From Candidatus Omnitrophota bacterium (lineage in GTDB: Bacteria > Omnitrophota > Gorgyraeia > 2-01-FULL-45-10): 34,052 nucleotides of DNA. Below, piece by piece: positions 14,965 to 23,122 of this stretch. The stretch lies in the NCBI GenBank assembly GCA_020057115.1, contig JAGVGJ010000033.1, forward strand, positions 1 to 34,052. The letters run 5' to 3'. The notes under the pieces were generated by a model. The model had not been told where the DNA came from. It did not search any database and saw only the letters and a list, made by a program, of their open reading frames with translations. Positions within the stretch are counted from its first letter, which is position 1. Every line of letters starts with the position of its first letter. A program made the translations under genes and the position numbers.

Positions 14965-17364
14965 TTATATCTTTGGCAACACGAACGTAAAACTGCTCCC
15001 CTTGCCGTAAGTGCTCTCCGCCCATATATTCCCGCCGTGCGCTTCTATTATCCCTTTAACGATAAAAAGCCCGAGGCCGGTACCTTTACCGCCGGCCCCG
15101 ATGGTCCTCCTGAACTGTTCAAACTTATTGAATACTTTTGGAAGGTTCTGCTTCGATATCCCGATGCCGCTGTCATATACGGTGCATTCTACGGAGCCAT
15201 CCTTTGTTTGTATCTTTATTCCGACATAACCTTTTTCGGTGAATTTTATGGCATTATCCAATAGATTGGTAAATACCTGCACCAGCATGTCTCCGTCAGC
15301 CATGACCAGTATCGGGGCAGAGAAGAACTCTTTCTCGATCATCAGGCCTTTAGCTTTTGCCGTAGGCTCAAAAAGGGTGATGACATGGTGCGCCAGGCTC
15401 AATAGATCGACTTCGTTCTTTTTGATATTAAGCTTGCCGGATTCCATCTTTGACACATCCAGAAGGTCGCTTATTATGCGCGCAAGCCTGTTAATGTTTA
15501 TCCTCGCGGTCGCCAGTATGTCCGCCTGCTTGCTATTCAATGGGCCGGCCACGCCTTCCATTATCAGGTCTATCCCCTCTTTCGTGATCGATAGCGGAGT
15601 TCTTATCTCGTGAGATACGGTAGAGATGAAATCATTTTTGATATTATCGAGCCTCTGAAGCTCGGCATTCTTTATTTCAAGCGCTTTGTAAAGGCCCTGC
15701 ATCTCCGCGTTGGCTTTACTGGTCATCGCAAGGGCATCCTTTATCGCCTCTTCGGATCTCTTGCGCTCCGTGGTATCCCTGAAAAATCCGGCCGTATAAC
15801 GCCTGCCGTTAAATATTATAGACGCCGCGGTGATGTCCGCGTAAAATATGCTGCCATCCTTTCTTTTTATTGGAGCGTCCTTGGTTAACTCAGCGCCTTT
15901 CTGAGATAATTTCTCAAATTGTTTCAGCATGTTGGGAACGGCCTCCGAAGGATGGATATCTACGACGCTCAATCTCCTCAACTCTTCAGGATCATAGCCA
16001 AGCATCCTGCACATCATTTCATTAAAGTCCCAGAATCTCTTAGTTTCGGCATCAGCTATTAGTATCCCCTCGTGGATATTCCTGAATATCGCGCTCAAAC
16101 GCTCTTCCGACTCTCTTATGCGCTTCTCGGAATCCTTCTGCTCCGTAATATCGGTTATAACATTCGCAAAAAACTGGGTATTGTCATGCTCGTCCTTTAT
16201 GAGGAATATATTCTCGATGACCGGCACCTTCCTGCCTTTACTCGAAATGATCAAAGACTCTCCGGTCCACTGCTTTCCATCGACCACCGACGGAAGGATG
16301 TCTGTCTCAAGGCGGTTGATCCATTCCCGCGGATAGAATTTGCGGATATTTTTCCCTATAACGTCTTCGACATTCTTCTCGTCGAATATCCCGCAGAGGG
16401 CAGAGTTGGCATATGTGATATTGCCTTTCATGTCAGCCATACCGAAACCCTGGCCGGAATTGAAGGCGAACTTCTGGAATATGGCTATGGCCTGGTCTGC
16501 CTTCATGTGTTCTGTGATGTCGCGATAGATGCTGAGGAACATCTCCCGGTTCTTGTATCTTATCATCGAAGACATCACTAACAGCGTCTTCTTTGAGCCG
16601 TCCTTTGCGCGGATAACGGTCTCGATCTCCTCGAATGCCTTCCCTTTTATAAGATCGCCGAGCCTGTCGAGCGCTGCTTTGCACTCTTTATTGTCCGGAT
16701 ATACAAGAATACTGAAATCTCCGGAATTATTGGCTTCGTCGATAGAATATCCGGTTATCTCCTGCATCCTGGAGTTATATACTTCGAAATGGCCGTTCAT
16801 GTCGCTTATAGTAACGCCGTCGCCGGTCCTGTAGATTATCATGTGCAGGAGCCAGACCGTCTCCTGAAGGGCTTTTTCGGCGAGCTTCCGCTCCGTGATG
16901 TCAGTGGCCATGTTTACTATCGCGCGCCGCCCGTCGGGCAGTTTCTCCAGCGGAGCTGAATTGAAATACCATATCCTCTTCTCTCCGCTCTTGGTGATCA
17001 AGGTGTAATCGCCGTCTTCTACTTTATTTTTCGAGGCGTGGACCTTATCGACATAAGATATTGCAAATCCATTCTTTGTGCCCATGGCCTTTTTGAGCAG
17101 CGCATCTATGGTAGGTATATCCTGCATGGCGTATCCGGACATGTCCGTCCATGCCTTGCTCAAGAGGAGCACTTCACCGTCTTCAGCATATACCATGAGC
17201 GGGAACGGGGCACTTTCCATCGCCTGGCGGAACCTTGTATCGCCTGCGCCTTCGGATTGTCCATACAGCGGTTCCCGCGGACCGGCATTCTCAAGGATCT
17301 TTATGCGTTTCTTGAGACGCCCTATCTCCTCGACAAGGTCTTCTTTGGCTCTGTCAGTTGCCAT
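14965..17364 (-). CDS. soluble four-PAS sensor histidine kinase
   Basis: The 799-residue kinase has no membrane segment. A short coiled coil (1-30) leads to four PAS/PAC units (about 43-160, 163-285, 290-412, 418-536), most ending in a DITE or DTTE type PAC motif. A second coiled coil joins the HisKA domain with His585 in STVSHEIRTPLS. The HATPase follows with N box DNAIKFTEKG, DSGIGISKQNL and GKGTGLGLFIVKGIIEAHGG. It should autophosphorylate His585 and pass phosphate to the adjacent receiver protein. The signal is not deducible; multiple PAS folds suggest redox, gas or small-ligand sensing. Its ATG immediately follows the TAG of the five-PAS gene with no gap. Confidence 0.95.
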   Translation of the reverse strand: MATDRAKEDLVEEIGRLKKRIKILENAGPREPLYGQSEGAGDTRFRQAMESAPFPLMVYAEDGEVLLLSKAWTDMSGYAMQDIPTIDALLKKAMGTKNGFAISYVDKVHASKNKVEDGDYTLITKSGEKRIWYFNSAPLEKLPDGRRAIVNMATDITERKLAEKALQETVWLLHMIIYRTGDGVTISDMNGHFEVYNSRMQEITGYSIDEANNSGDFSILVYPDNKECKAALDRLGDLIKGKAFEEIETVIRAKDGSKKTLLVMSSMIRYKNREMFLSIYRDITEHMKADQAIAIFQKFAFNSGQGFGMADMKGNITYANSALCGIFDEKNVEDVIGKNIRKFYPREWINRLETDILPSVVDGKQWTGESLIISSKGRKVPVIENIFLIKDEHDNTQFFANVITDITEQKDSEKRIRESEERLSAIFRNIHEGILIADAETKRFWDFNEMMCRMLGYDPEELRRLSVVDIHPSEAVPNMLKQFEKLSQKGAELTKDAPIKRKDGSIFYADITAASIIFNGRRYTAGFFRDTTERKRSEEAIKDALAMTSKANAEMQGLYKALEIKNAELQRLDNIKNDFISTVSHEIRTPLSITKEGIDLIMEGVAGPLNSKQADILATARININRLARIISDLLDVSKMESGKLNIKKNEVDLLSLAHHVITLFEPTAKAKGLMIEKEFFSAPILVMADGDMLVQVFTNLLDNAIKFTEKGYVGIKIQTKDGSVECTVYDSGIGISKQNLPKVFNKFEQFRRTIGAGGKGTGLGLFIVKGIIEAHGGNIWAESTYGKGSSFTFVLPKI

Positions 17365-19437
17365 CTAGCCTTTCTTCCGCCCAGGCCTCTTTTCGGATTT
17401 CGCAGGGCCTGTGGCATATTTCGAGCTCATATCTTCAAGTTGTTTGTTCTTCTTCTCGAGCTCGCTCTCCATCTTCATGCGGCTGGTCGATTCCTCTTCA
17501 ACTTGCGCAGTGCGCCTCTTGAGCAATCCCTCCAGCTCCACTTTGTATTTATTGGCTTCCAATTCTGCCTTCTTGCGCTGGGTGATATCCGTGGCGATAG
17601 CGCACATGGCATAAATACGCTTCTCGCTGTCCAGGAGAGGGAACTTCAGGCTGGTATATGTATGTATCCCGTCAGGGAGAGGCAGGATCTCTTCTGTCTC
17701 AAGCGGCTCTGCAGTATCAAGCACTCTTACGTCTGTTGACTGGAACATGTCGGCTATCTCTTTGGTAAAGATATCATACGGGGTATTGCCGACCACCCTC
17801 TTTTCCTTTAAATGAAAAAGTTTTTCGAAAACCTTATTGACGAATATATATTGCCCGTTCATGCCCCGCCCGTATATGAGGGCCGTGGAATTGTCGAGTA
17901 TCGCGCGCAGGCGGTCTTCGCTGGCTATCAGCTTCGCTTCTGACGCTTTGCGCTCGCTCATATCCCTGAATATGCCTTGCAGAACCTTCTTGTTCCCTAT
18001 CCTCACGACATTGGCTCTTATGTCTACCGGCACAGTAGAGCCGTCACTGCGCAATACCAATAGATCCGTCATGGATGTCGCGCTATCATTCACATGCTGT
18101 TCAAATAGCCTCTTGTAAAACCTGGCTTTATCTTTAGGATGCAGCTGCGACTGCTGCATGCCTACGATGCGCTCCAGCGGCAGTCCGAGCAGGTCTTCGG
18201 CCTTCTTATTAGCGTCGATGATGATACCCGTGTCGGCATCGGCCAGTATTATGGCGTCATTCGCGGACTCCATCAATTTGCGATATCTGTTCTCGATCGA
18301 CCTGGAAGCTTCCTCCGCACGCTTGCGTTCGCTGATACTTGTTATCATCTCAAGCGCCCCGGAATACCTGCCATTATGGTCGAATAGCGGCGTGGCTGAT
18401 ACTATGGCCCACAGGTCGTTCCCGTCCTCGCGGTGAAATTTAAAGTCGTGCCTCTCCCTGCCGCCTCTTCGCAGGCTCTCTATGTCGCTTCTTGCGGTTA
18501 CTTTCCACTCGTCATCCATTAACGCGAAGACCTCTTTGCCTATAAGATCCTCCACCCGGCAGCCGAACATCTCGGATATCCTGTGATTGGCAAAAGATAT
18601 CCTGTCGTCGCTATCGATGATCCATATGCCTTCCGTCGCAGTCTCTACGATATGGCGGTACTGCTCCTCGCTCTTGCGCAAAGCTTCTTCGGCCTTCATT
18701 CTCTCGGTTATGTCATGCACATATTCTACAGCGCCGGTCAGCTCGCCGGTCTTGTCATCCTTTAAAGGAAAGCTGTAAAGATCGAACCAGCCTATCGTAG
18801 TTCCACTCGGGCCGGTCTTGGGGCTGAGTTCATGCTCCATCTTGCCGCTTTTAAAAGATTTTACGACCGGGCAGGATTCGCAGTGTTTATCCCTGCCATG
18901 ATAGACCTCATAACATTTCTTTCCCACTATAGGCATAGCGTGTTTGTACCACTTCTCCATGGTTTCGTTAACGCGGATTATATTCATCTCTTTATCCAAT
19001 ACGGAGATGCCGTCCTGAATGCTCGAAAAGACTGTTGCAAGAAAACGCTCTCTTTCCCGCAATTCATCCTCCGCGCGCCTATGTTCGGATGTGTCCCTCA
19101 TTATGGCCTGCGCAAACTTCTTTCCGTCTTGATCTATAGAACTGCATGTGATGTCTACGGGAATGGCCTTGCCGTCTTTCCGCAAAATAAGAGTATCCGA
19201 TATCTTCGCGTAACCATTTTTGATCACCTCTTTGAAGGTGAGGTCTATCTTTTTCATCTCTTCGGCAGGATGTAATAATTTTATATTTTTCTTCAAGAAC
19301 TCTTCGCGGCCATATCCAAACAGTTCTTCGGCCTTCCTGTTGGTTTCAACAATATTGCCGTCGGCATCCGCCAAAAGTATGGCATCGCTCGCATTCTCCA
19401 TCAGAGCATGATATTTTTGTTCAGTATCAGTCCTCAT
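17365..19437 (-). CDS. five-PAS protein without output domain
   Basis: The 690 residues comprise five PAS/PAC units (about 3-120, 125-248, 253-375, 380-500, 503-625), then a charged coiled coil (about 630-675) and a basic end (RPGRKKG). No kinase, cyclase, EAL or DNA-binding domain follows. PAS2 carries Cys175 and a CESC pair (Cys186, Cys189) in GRDKHCESCPV, a cysteine motif seen in some PAS domains that could bind metal or respond to redox. The stop codon abuts the start of the four-PAS kinase, so the two look like the halves of one very long sensor. A partner or scaffold role for the kinase is inferred. Confidence 0.88.
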   Translation of the reverse strand: MRTDTEQKYHALMENASDAILLADADGNIVETNRKAEELFGYGREEFLKKNIKLLHPAEEMKKIDLTFKEVIKNGYAKISDTLILRKDGKAIPVDITCSSIDQDGKKFAQAIMRDTSEHRRAEDELRERERFLATVFSSIQDGISVLDKEMNIIRVNETMEKWYKHAMPIVGKKCYEVYHGRDKHCESCPVVKSFKSGKMEHELSPKTGPSGTTIGWFDLYSFPLKDDKTGELTGAVEYVHDITERMKAEEALRKSEEQYRHIVETATEGIWIIDSDDRISFANHRISEMFGCRVEDLIGKEVFALMDDEWKVTARSDIESLRRGGRERHDFKFHREDGNDLWAIVSATPLFDHNGRYSGALEMITSISERKRAEEASRSIENRYRKLMESANDAIILADADTGIIIDANKKAEDLLGLPLERIVGMQQSQLHPKDKARFYKRLFEQHVNDSATSMTDLLVLRSDGSTVPVDIRANVVRIGNKKVLQGIFRDMSERKASEAKLIASEDRLRAILDNSTALIYGRGMNGQYIFVNKVFEKLFHLKEKRVVGNTPYDIFTKEIADMFQSTDVRVLDTAEPLETEEILPLPDGIHTYTSLKFPLLDSEKRIYAMCAIATDITQRKKAELEANKYKVELEGLLKRRTAQVEEESTSRMKMESELEKKNKQLEDMSSKYATGPAKSEKRPGRKKG

Positions 19438-19464
19438 CTATCCCTCTTTAGCGATGGTTGGCGA

Positions 19465-20787
19465 TCAGGCAATGGCTGCTATTATTGCAGCGCCTTTTCC
19501 AGAGCCATCTTTTGATAAGACTATTTTTATATTGGAAGATTTCTTCCCAAAGATCTCTTTTAAAGCTCTTCGCATCTTCTTCGCGAATGTTGGATGCCTT
19601 TCATATACGGTACCGTCGATCGCTATCACATGTTTCTTTAAAAGTCCCGGATCGGCCTTGGTCACGACTGCCGCAAGCGCCGAAGCGCTCACTCTAGCGC
19701 TTCTGGATGACACTATCCCGCAAACGGTCCTTACCATTTCCCTGTCGCGCAGGGTAGAATTCTTTATGCCCAGCTCTTTTAATATAGAGGCTGTTTTGGA
19801 TAGCCCGGTCGACCTGTCAGCCTCTATCTCGGATGCATACTGAGTCTTAAGAACGCCTTTTTTCTGAATGGCCTTCTTTGCAGGGCCGCTAAATAAAAAG
19901 CCTCTCTTGGACATGTCGGCTAAAACCAGCCTTGCGATCTCGCCCATATACATGCCGGATACCATTTTTTCGAGTATCTGGTCGCCTGGATTTTTAGAAG
20001 CCCTGTCCAGCGCAATGTCGCAAGCGGCCCGGCGCAGTTTATTGAAATTGCCCCATTCGATATTTATTATCATACGGCCCGATGGAGTGGCGGCGCCCGG
20101 CCATTTTTTAATATTTGATACTTTTTCGCGGTAGCATGCGTTCGTACCGGTCCCGATGATAACGCCGACATCGCAATCTTTATCCTGATAGCTCCTTGCA
20201 ATGAGCGTTCCTACGGTGTCATTGGCAAGGGCCGTTACTTTGATGCTGTCCAGACCTTTTCTGGCAAGAGCATCCTCGAGAAGTTTTACAACATCTTTTC
20301 CGACCACGCCTGTGGCGCTGAAACCTTTAGTCCACAGAACGAGGTCTCCCGACGCCACGCCCGTCTGTTTTATAGGGAATGAGAATGTAAACCCGAGCTT
20401 TCTCTCTTTCGGGCCGCGGCAACCGTCATATTTAATGAACTTTTCGATGCACCCTGCAAAAAAATCGAAGAGCTTATCGCCTTTACCTGCGATACGCTTC
20501 TTATCGAGGACGAATTTCATGACTTTGGGCGGGATTGTCCTGCCGCTGCCTTTAAGCTTGACTTCAAGCACCCTGAAGTTCGTCCCTCCCAGGTCCAGGG
20601 CCAGGAAAGATCCCTTCTCTTTTCCGGTAGGTATATCGACATAAGTAGGTATCATCTTGAGAGAGCTCTTCCTGCCGCATAGCCCTTTCTTCATCTCAGA
20701 ATGGAATTCGCGCACGATCTTGCGCATTCGAGAAACGGGGATATCGAATTCGTATTTTAAATGGCCTATATATTCGTTCAATTCCAT
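19465..20787 (-). CDS. eukaryote-type hexokinase
   Basis: The 440-residue kinase matches the classical hexokinase I/II family rather than bacterial glucokinase or ROK. Motifs are the phosphate-1 loop DLGGTNFR (65-72), LGFTFSFP (131-138), sugar-binding TKGF (153-156), the catalytic base Asp190 in ALANDTVGTL, GTGTNACY (212-219) and INIEWGNF (241-248). It phosphorylates glucose or other hexoses with ATP in the cytoplasm. The length corresponds to a single-lobe enzyme such as yeast hexokinase. It overlaps the rluA-type gene by 10 bases. With the alpha-glucan operon nearby, it could capture glucose released from the polymer. Acquisition by transfer is possible, but this family also occurs in a few bacterial phyla. 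Confidence 0.93.
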   Translation of the reverse strand: MELNEYIGHLKYEFDIPVSRMRKIVREFHSEMKKGLCGRKSSLKMIPTYVDIPTGKEKGSFLALDLGGTNFRVLEVKLKGSGRTIPPKVMKFVLDKKRIAGKGDKLFDFFAGCIEKFIKYDGCRGPKERKLGFTFSFPIKQTGVASGDLVLWTKGFSATGVVGKDVVKLLEDALARKGLDSIKVTALANDTVGTLIARSYQDKDCDVGVIIGTGTNACYREKVSNIKKWPGAATPSGRMIINIEWGNFNKLRRAACDIALDRASKNPGDQILEKMVSGMYMGEIARLVLADMSKRGFLFSGPAKKAIQKKGVLKTQYASEIEADRSTGLSKTASILKELGIKNSTLRDREMVRTVCGIVSSRSARVSASALAAVVTKADPGLLKKHVIAIDGTVYERHPTFAKKMRRALKEIFGKKSSNIKIVLSKDGSGKGAAIIAAIA

Positions 20788-21422
20788 AACCTTTCGAGAT
20801 CTTTCGGAAGCGGCGCTTCGAATCTCATCCGTTTGCCTGTGGCCGGATGAGTGAACTCTATCGCCCTGGCATGGAGCGCCGCCCTTTTAAACTTCAACTT
20901 AAAATCACGGCGGAATGCATAAACGCTCTCGCCTAAGAGCGGGTGCCCTATCCCGGCAAAGTGTATGCGTATCTGGTTGGTGCGGCCCGTAACAGGCTCG
21001 ACCTCTACAACGCTGAATCCATTCTTCCTGGCAAGGACTTTATATTTTGTAACGGCGGGGTCGCGCCTGTTCTTATTGCGATTAAATATGGGGTCTTTTA
21101 TGGTATCGGAAGGTTTCTTTATGATCCTCTGGACGAAAGCGATGTACGTCTTCCTGATGGCGCGTTTCTTGAATTCATCCATCATTAGTTTTTGGAAGTG
21201 CTTGCCCTTGGCGTATAGGATTATGCCTGAAGTCTCGCGGTCGATCCGGTGGCATGGATAAGCATTGGCGGCGACGCCCTTCTCGTCAAGCTCTTTATTG
21301 AGAAGGTCCGTCAGCGTGTTGGTCTCTCTCTTCGGAGTAGGTATGACCAGCATGCCTGACGGCTTATCCACCGCGATAAGTTGTTCGTCCTCGTAGATGA
21401 CGGTATATCTCTTCTCGCTCAT
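20778..21422 (-). CDS. RluA-family RNA pseudouridine synthase
   Basis: The 214-residue protein is an RluA-type synthase without an S4 domain. It opens with the beta-strand motif YEDEQLIAVDKPSGMLV, then the catalytic segment HRIDRETSGIILYAKG with its Asp, then KTYIAFV and GRTNQIRIHFAGIGHPLLGE, and ends with ARAIEFTHPATGKRMRFEAPLP. It converts a uridine of rRNA or tRNA to pseudouridine; the target cannot be predicted. Its stop lies inside the start region of the hexokinase gene, so the two are translationally coupled. Confidence 0.94.
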   Translation of the reverse strand: MSEKRYTVIYEDEQLIAVDKPSGMLVIPTPKRETNTLTDLLNKELDEKGVAANAYPCHRIDRETSGIILYAKGKHFQKLMMDEFKKRAIRKTYIAFVQRIIKKPSDTIKDPIFNRNKNRRDPAVTKYKVLARKNGFSVVEVEPVTGRTNQIRIHFAGIGHPLLGESVYAFRRDFKLKFKRAALHARAIEFTHPATGKRMRFEAPLPKDLERLWN

Positions 21423-21439
21423 TAGACCGACCCGATATG

Positions 21440-22918
21440 TTAGAGTATACCTTTTTTATGCTTCTTATCGTATTCCCTCAGCTCATCGTCAAGCTGTTTA
21501 AGCTTCTTCTTGCGCGCAGCCTCGAGGCGCTTCAATTCCTGCAGCAATTCCCGCTCTTCCAGTTTCGGACCCAGGGCGGCTCTTCTTCTGGCTTCGACCT
21601 CGCGGCGCTTCTCGTCTCTTCTATCCTGCTTGGCCCTTACCTTCTCTTCCTTGGCTTCTCTTGCGGCCTCGCGCTTCTCTTCCTTCGCCATCTTTTCTTC
21701 TTCGATCTGAGAAATAGGCTTGCCCAAGCCGAACCATGCCCGATCCTCTTTGACCTTCGCGGGTCTTTTGGCCTTCTTCTGTTTTGTCTTAGAAGGTTTC
21801 TCCGCCTCTTTGACGGCCTTCGGAGCTTTCTCTTCCTCTACGACAGGCGGAGCTTGAGGCGTTTCTTCTAATAACTCATCTGAGATCTTCGGAGCAGGCT
21901 GCGGTAATGGCGGTGCTTCTTTTATCTCGCCGATAGGATGTTCGACCATGGCCTTTCTGGCGGCCTCTATCTTTGTGCGCTTTAGCCGCATGTCTTCTCT
22001 GCTTTCAGGACTGGCCTTACCCCATAGACCAAGCCACCCTTTCTTCTCTTCTTTCTTCTCTTTTTCCGGTTCAGCCGGCGCCTTCTCTTCTACCTTGGCG
22101 GCCCCTTCGATCTTCTCTTCTTCCGGAGCTGGCGGAGCCACCTCTTCCTTCGGGCCTTCTTCGGCCGACTTTAGAGCGGCTTCCACGTCTGCGTCGATCG
22201 GCTCTTCGGGTTTAGCGGCTTCCTCCCGGGATTGTCCTTCTTCAGCTTTCTCCTCTTCCGGCTCTGTGGGAACTTCTTCGGGTGCGGCCGGTCTCTCTTT
22301 TGCTTCGAGGGCCTCTTTCTCCTTGGCAGCTTTAACCCTTGCCATCTCGTGGACTACTATCGAACCTTCTTCCGCATCGATAGCCTCTTCCTTGGGCGGT
22401 CCTTTCGGGGCTATCTGCAGGGTCTGAGCCAGTTTTGTGGCGAACCCCGGCCCCTTCTTTACGGGCGCGGCAGGTTTAGCGGCTTTCTCTTTCGGCTCTT
22501 TTGGAGCTATCTGAAGCGTTTCAGCGAGTTTTGTGGCGAATCCCGCCCTCTTCTTTACGACCGTTTCAGGCTTCGTCTCTTTCTCCGGAGCATTAATAGG
22601 GGCTATCTCTTCCGGCTTTATCTCGGGAGCCGACTCTTTGGCCTGATTTTCTACCCTGCGCGCATCGCGTTCGGCAACGGCTTTCTCGATGGCCGACATC
22701 TCTTGGGCTTTGGAAGGTTCTTCATTGGTGGACTCCTCGGATGGCTGCATAACAAAATCATCGGGCTCTGTCATGGTAGAGTCATTTTGATAGGTGGAAT
22801 TGTCCTGATAACCGGAGCCATCCTGGGAATATAGGGTGGTAATGGCTGGGGTAAGCAGGAATACGAAGAATGAAAGGGTCATAACTAGCAAAATAGAGAG
22901 CGGCTTCTTGAAGTTCAT
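21440..22918 (-). CDS. secreted or anchored Pro/Glu/Lys-rich repeat protein
   Basis: The start is taken at ATG 22918-22916, with AAGGAG a few bases before it; the preceding TTG codon is an unlikely start. An N-terminal hydrophobic segment (KPLSILLVMTLSFFVFLLTP) is a signal peptide or anchor. The remaining roughly 460 residues are highly charged and low in complexity. They include two copies of GFATKLA(E/Q)TLQIAPK about 26 residues apart and two short aromatic modules (KKGWLGLWGK and RAWFGLGKP). The C-terminus is a Lys/Arg/Glu coiled coil. I recognise no family. It is the first gene of unit B, behind a promoter, 17 bases before the RluA-type gene. Confidence 0.8.
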   Translation of the reverse strand: MNFKKPLSILLVMTLSFFVFLLTPAITTLYSQDGSGYQDNSTYQNDSTMTEPDDFVMQPSEESTNEEPSKAQEMSAIEKAVAERDARRVENQAKESAPEIKPEEIAPINAPEKETKPETVVKKRAGFATKLAETLQIAPKEPKEKAAKPAAPVKKGPGFATKLAQTLQIAPKGPPKEEAIDAEEGSIVVHEMARVKAAKEKEALEAKERPAAPEEVPTEPEEEKAEEGQSREEAAKPEEPIDADVEAALKSAEEGPKEEVAPPAPEEEKIEGAAKVEEKAPAEPEKEKKEEKKGWLGLWGKASPESREDMRLKRTKIEAARKAMVEHPIGEIKEAPPLPQPAPKISDELLEETPQAPPVVEEEKAPKAVKEAEKPSKTKQKKAKRPAKVKEDRAWFGLGKPISQIEEEKMAKEEKREAAREAKEEKVRAKQDRRDEKRREVEARRRAALGPKLEERELLQELKRLEAARKKKLKQLDDELREYDKKHKKGIL

Positions 22919-22968
22919 CAATACTCCTTGTAGATAACATATATAATAAGCCCTTAAAGAATGATAGT

Positions 22969-22996
22969 ATTATATCATTATTTCCCTAAAATACAA
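22969..22996 (-). promoter_or_regulatory. sigma70-like promoter of unit B
   Basis: On the minus strand TTGTAT (22996-22991) is followed after 16 bases by a perfect TATAAT (22974-22969). The predicted start of transcription is about 40 bases before ATG 22918. The sequence between is A/T-rich with AAGGAG close to the start codon. The -35 box has two mismatches to TTGACA. Confidence 0.65.
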
Positions 22997-22997
22997 A

Positions 22998-23086
22998 TAA
23001 ATGGGTGATTTTTCGGCCATCGAGCACTAGCCCTATCGGAGTGGCAAGGGTGTCTTCCAGCGAACGTCAAGCGACAGACCTACCCC
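22998..23086. other. non-coding spacer with possible structured element
   Basis: This gap between units C and B is richer in G/C than the promoter beside it and has no convincing ORF. On the minus strand it can form a hairpin, GGGC-TAGT-GCTC, extended by an imperfect outer stem (CCGATA and GATGG). A TTGACG box (23070-23065) lies shortly after the unit C terminator. A similar order of terminator, TAGG and CTTGACG is seen at 27664-27708. It could be a dispersed repeat or a small RNA; I see no definite identity. Confidence 0.3.
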
Positions 23087-23101
23087 AAAAGGGCCGCGCC
23101 C
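23087..23101 (-). terminator. terminator of the nickel transporter operon
   Basis: On the minus strand GGGC-GCG-GCCC is followed by TTTT, about 21 bases after the cbiO stop codon. The stem is short but all G/C. The same 11-base core is reused downstream of the MFS gene at 27694-27704. Confidence 0.65.
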
Positions 23102-23122
23102 AAGGTTAGATGCAAAAAATTT

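Noticed and set aside
17038-17739. A 233-residue plus-strand frame across the junction of the two PAS genes
   Set aside because: Antisense to two well-supported genes, with no ribosome-binding site or motif.
21437-22834. Long plus-strand open frames opposite the Pro/Glu/Lys-rich protein
   Set aside because: They are Ser/Leu/Phe-rich mirror images of a low-complexity charged gene, with no ribosome-binding sites or recognisable domains.
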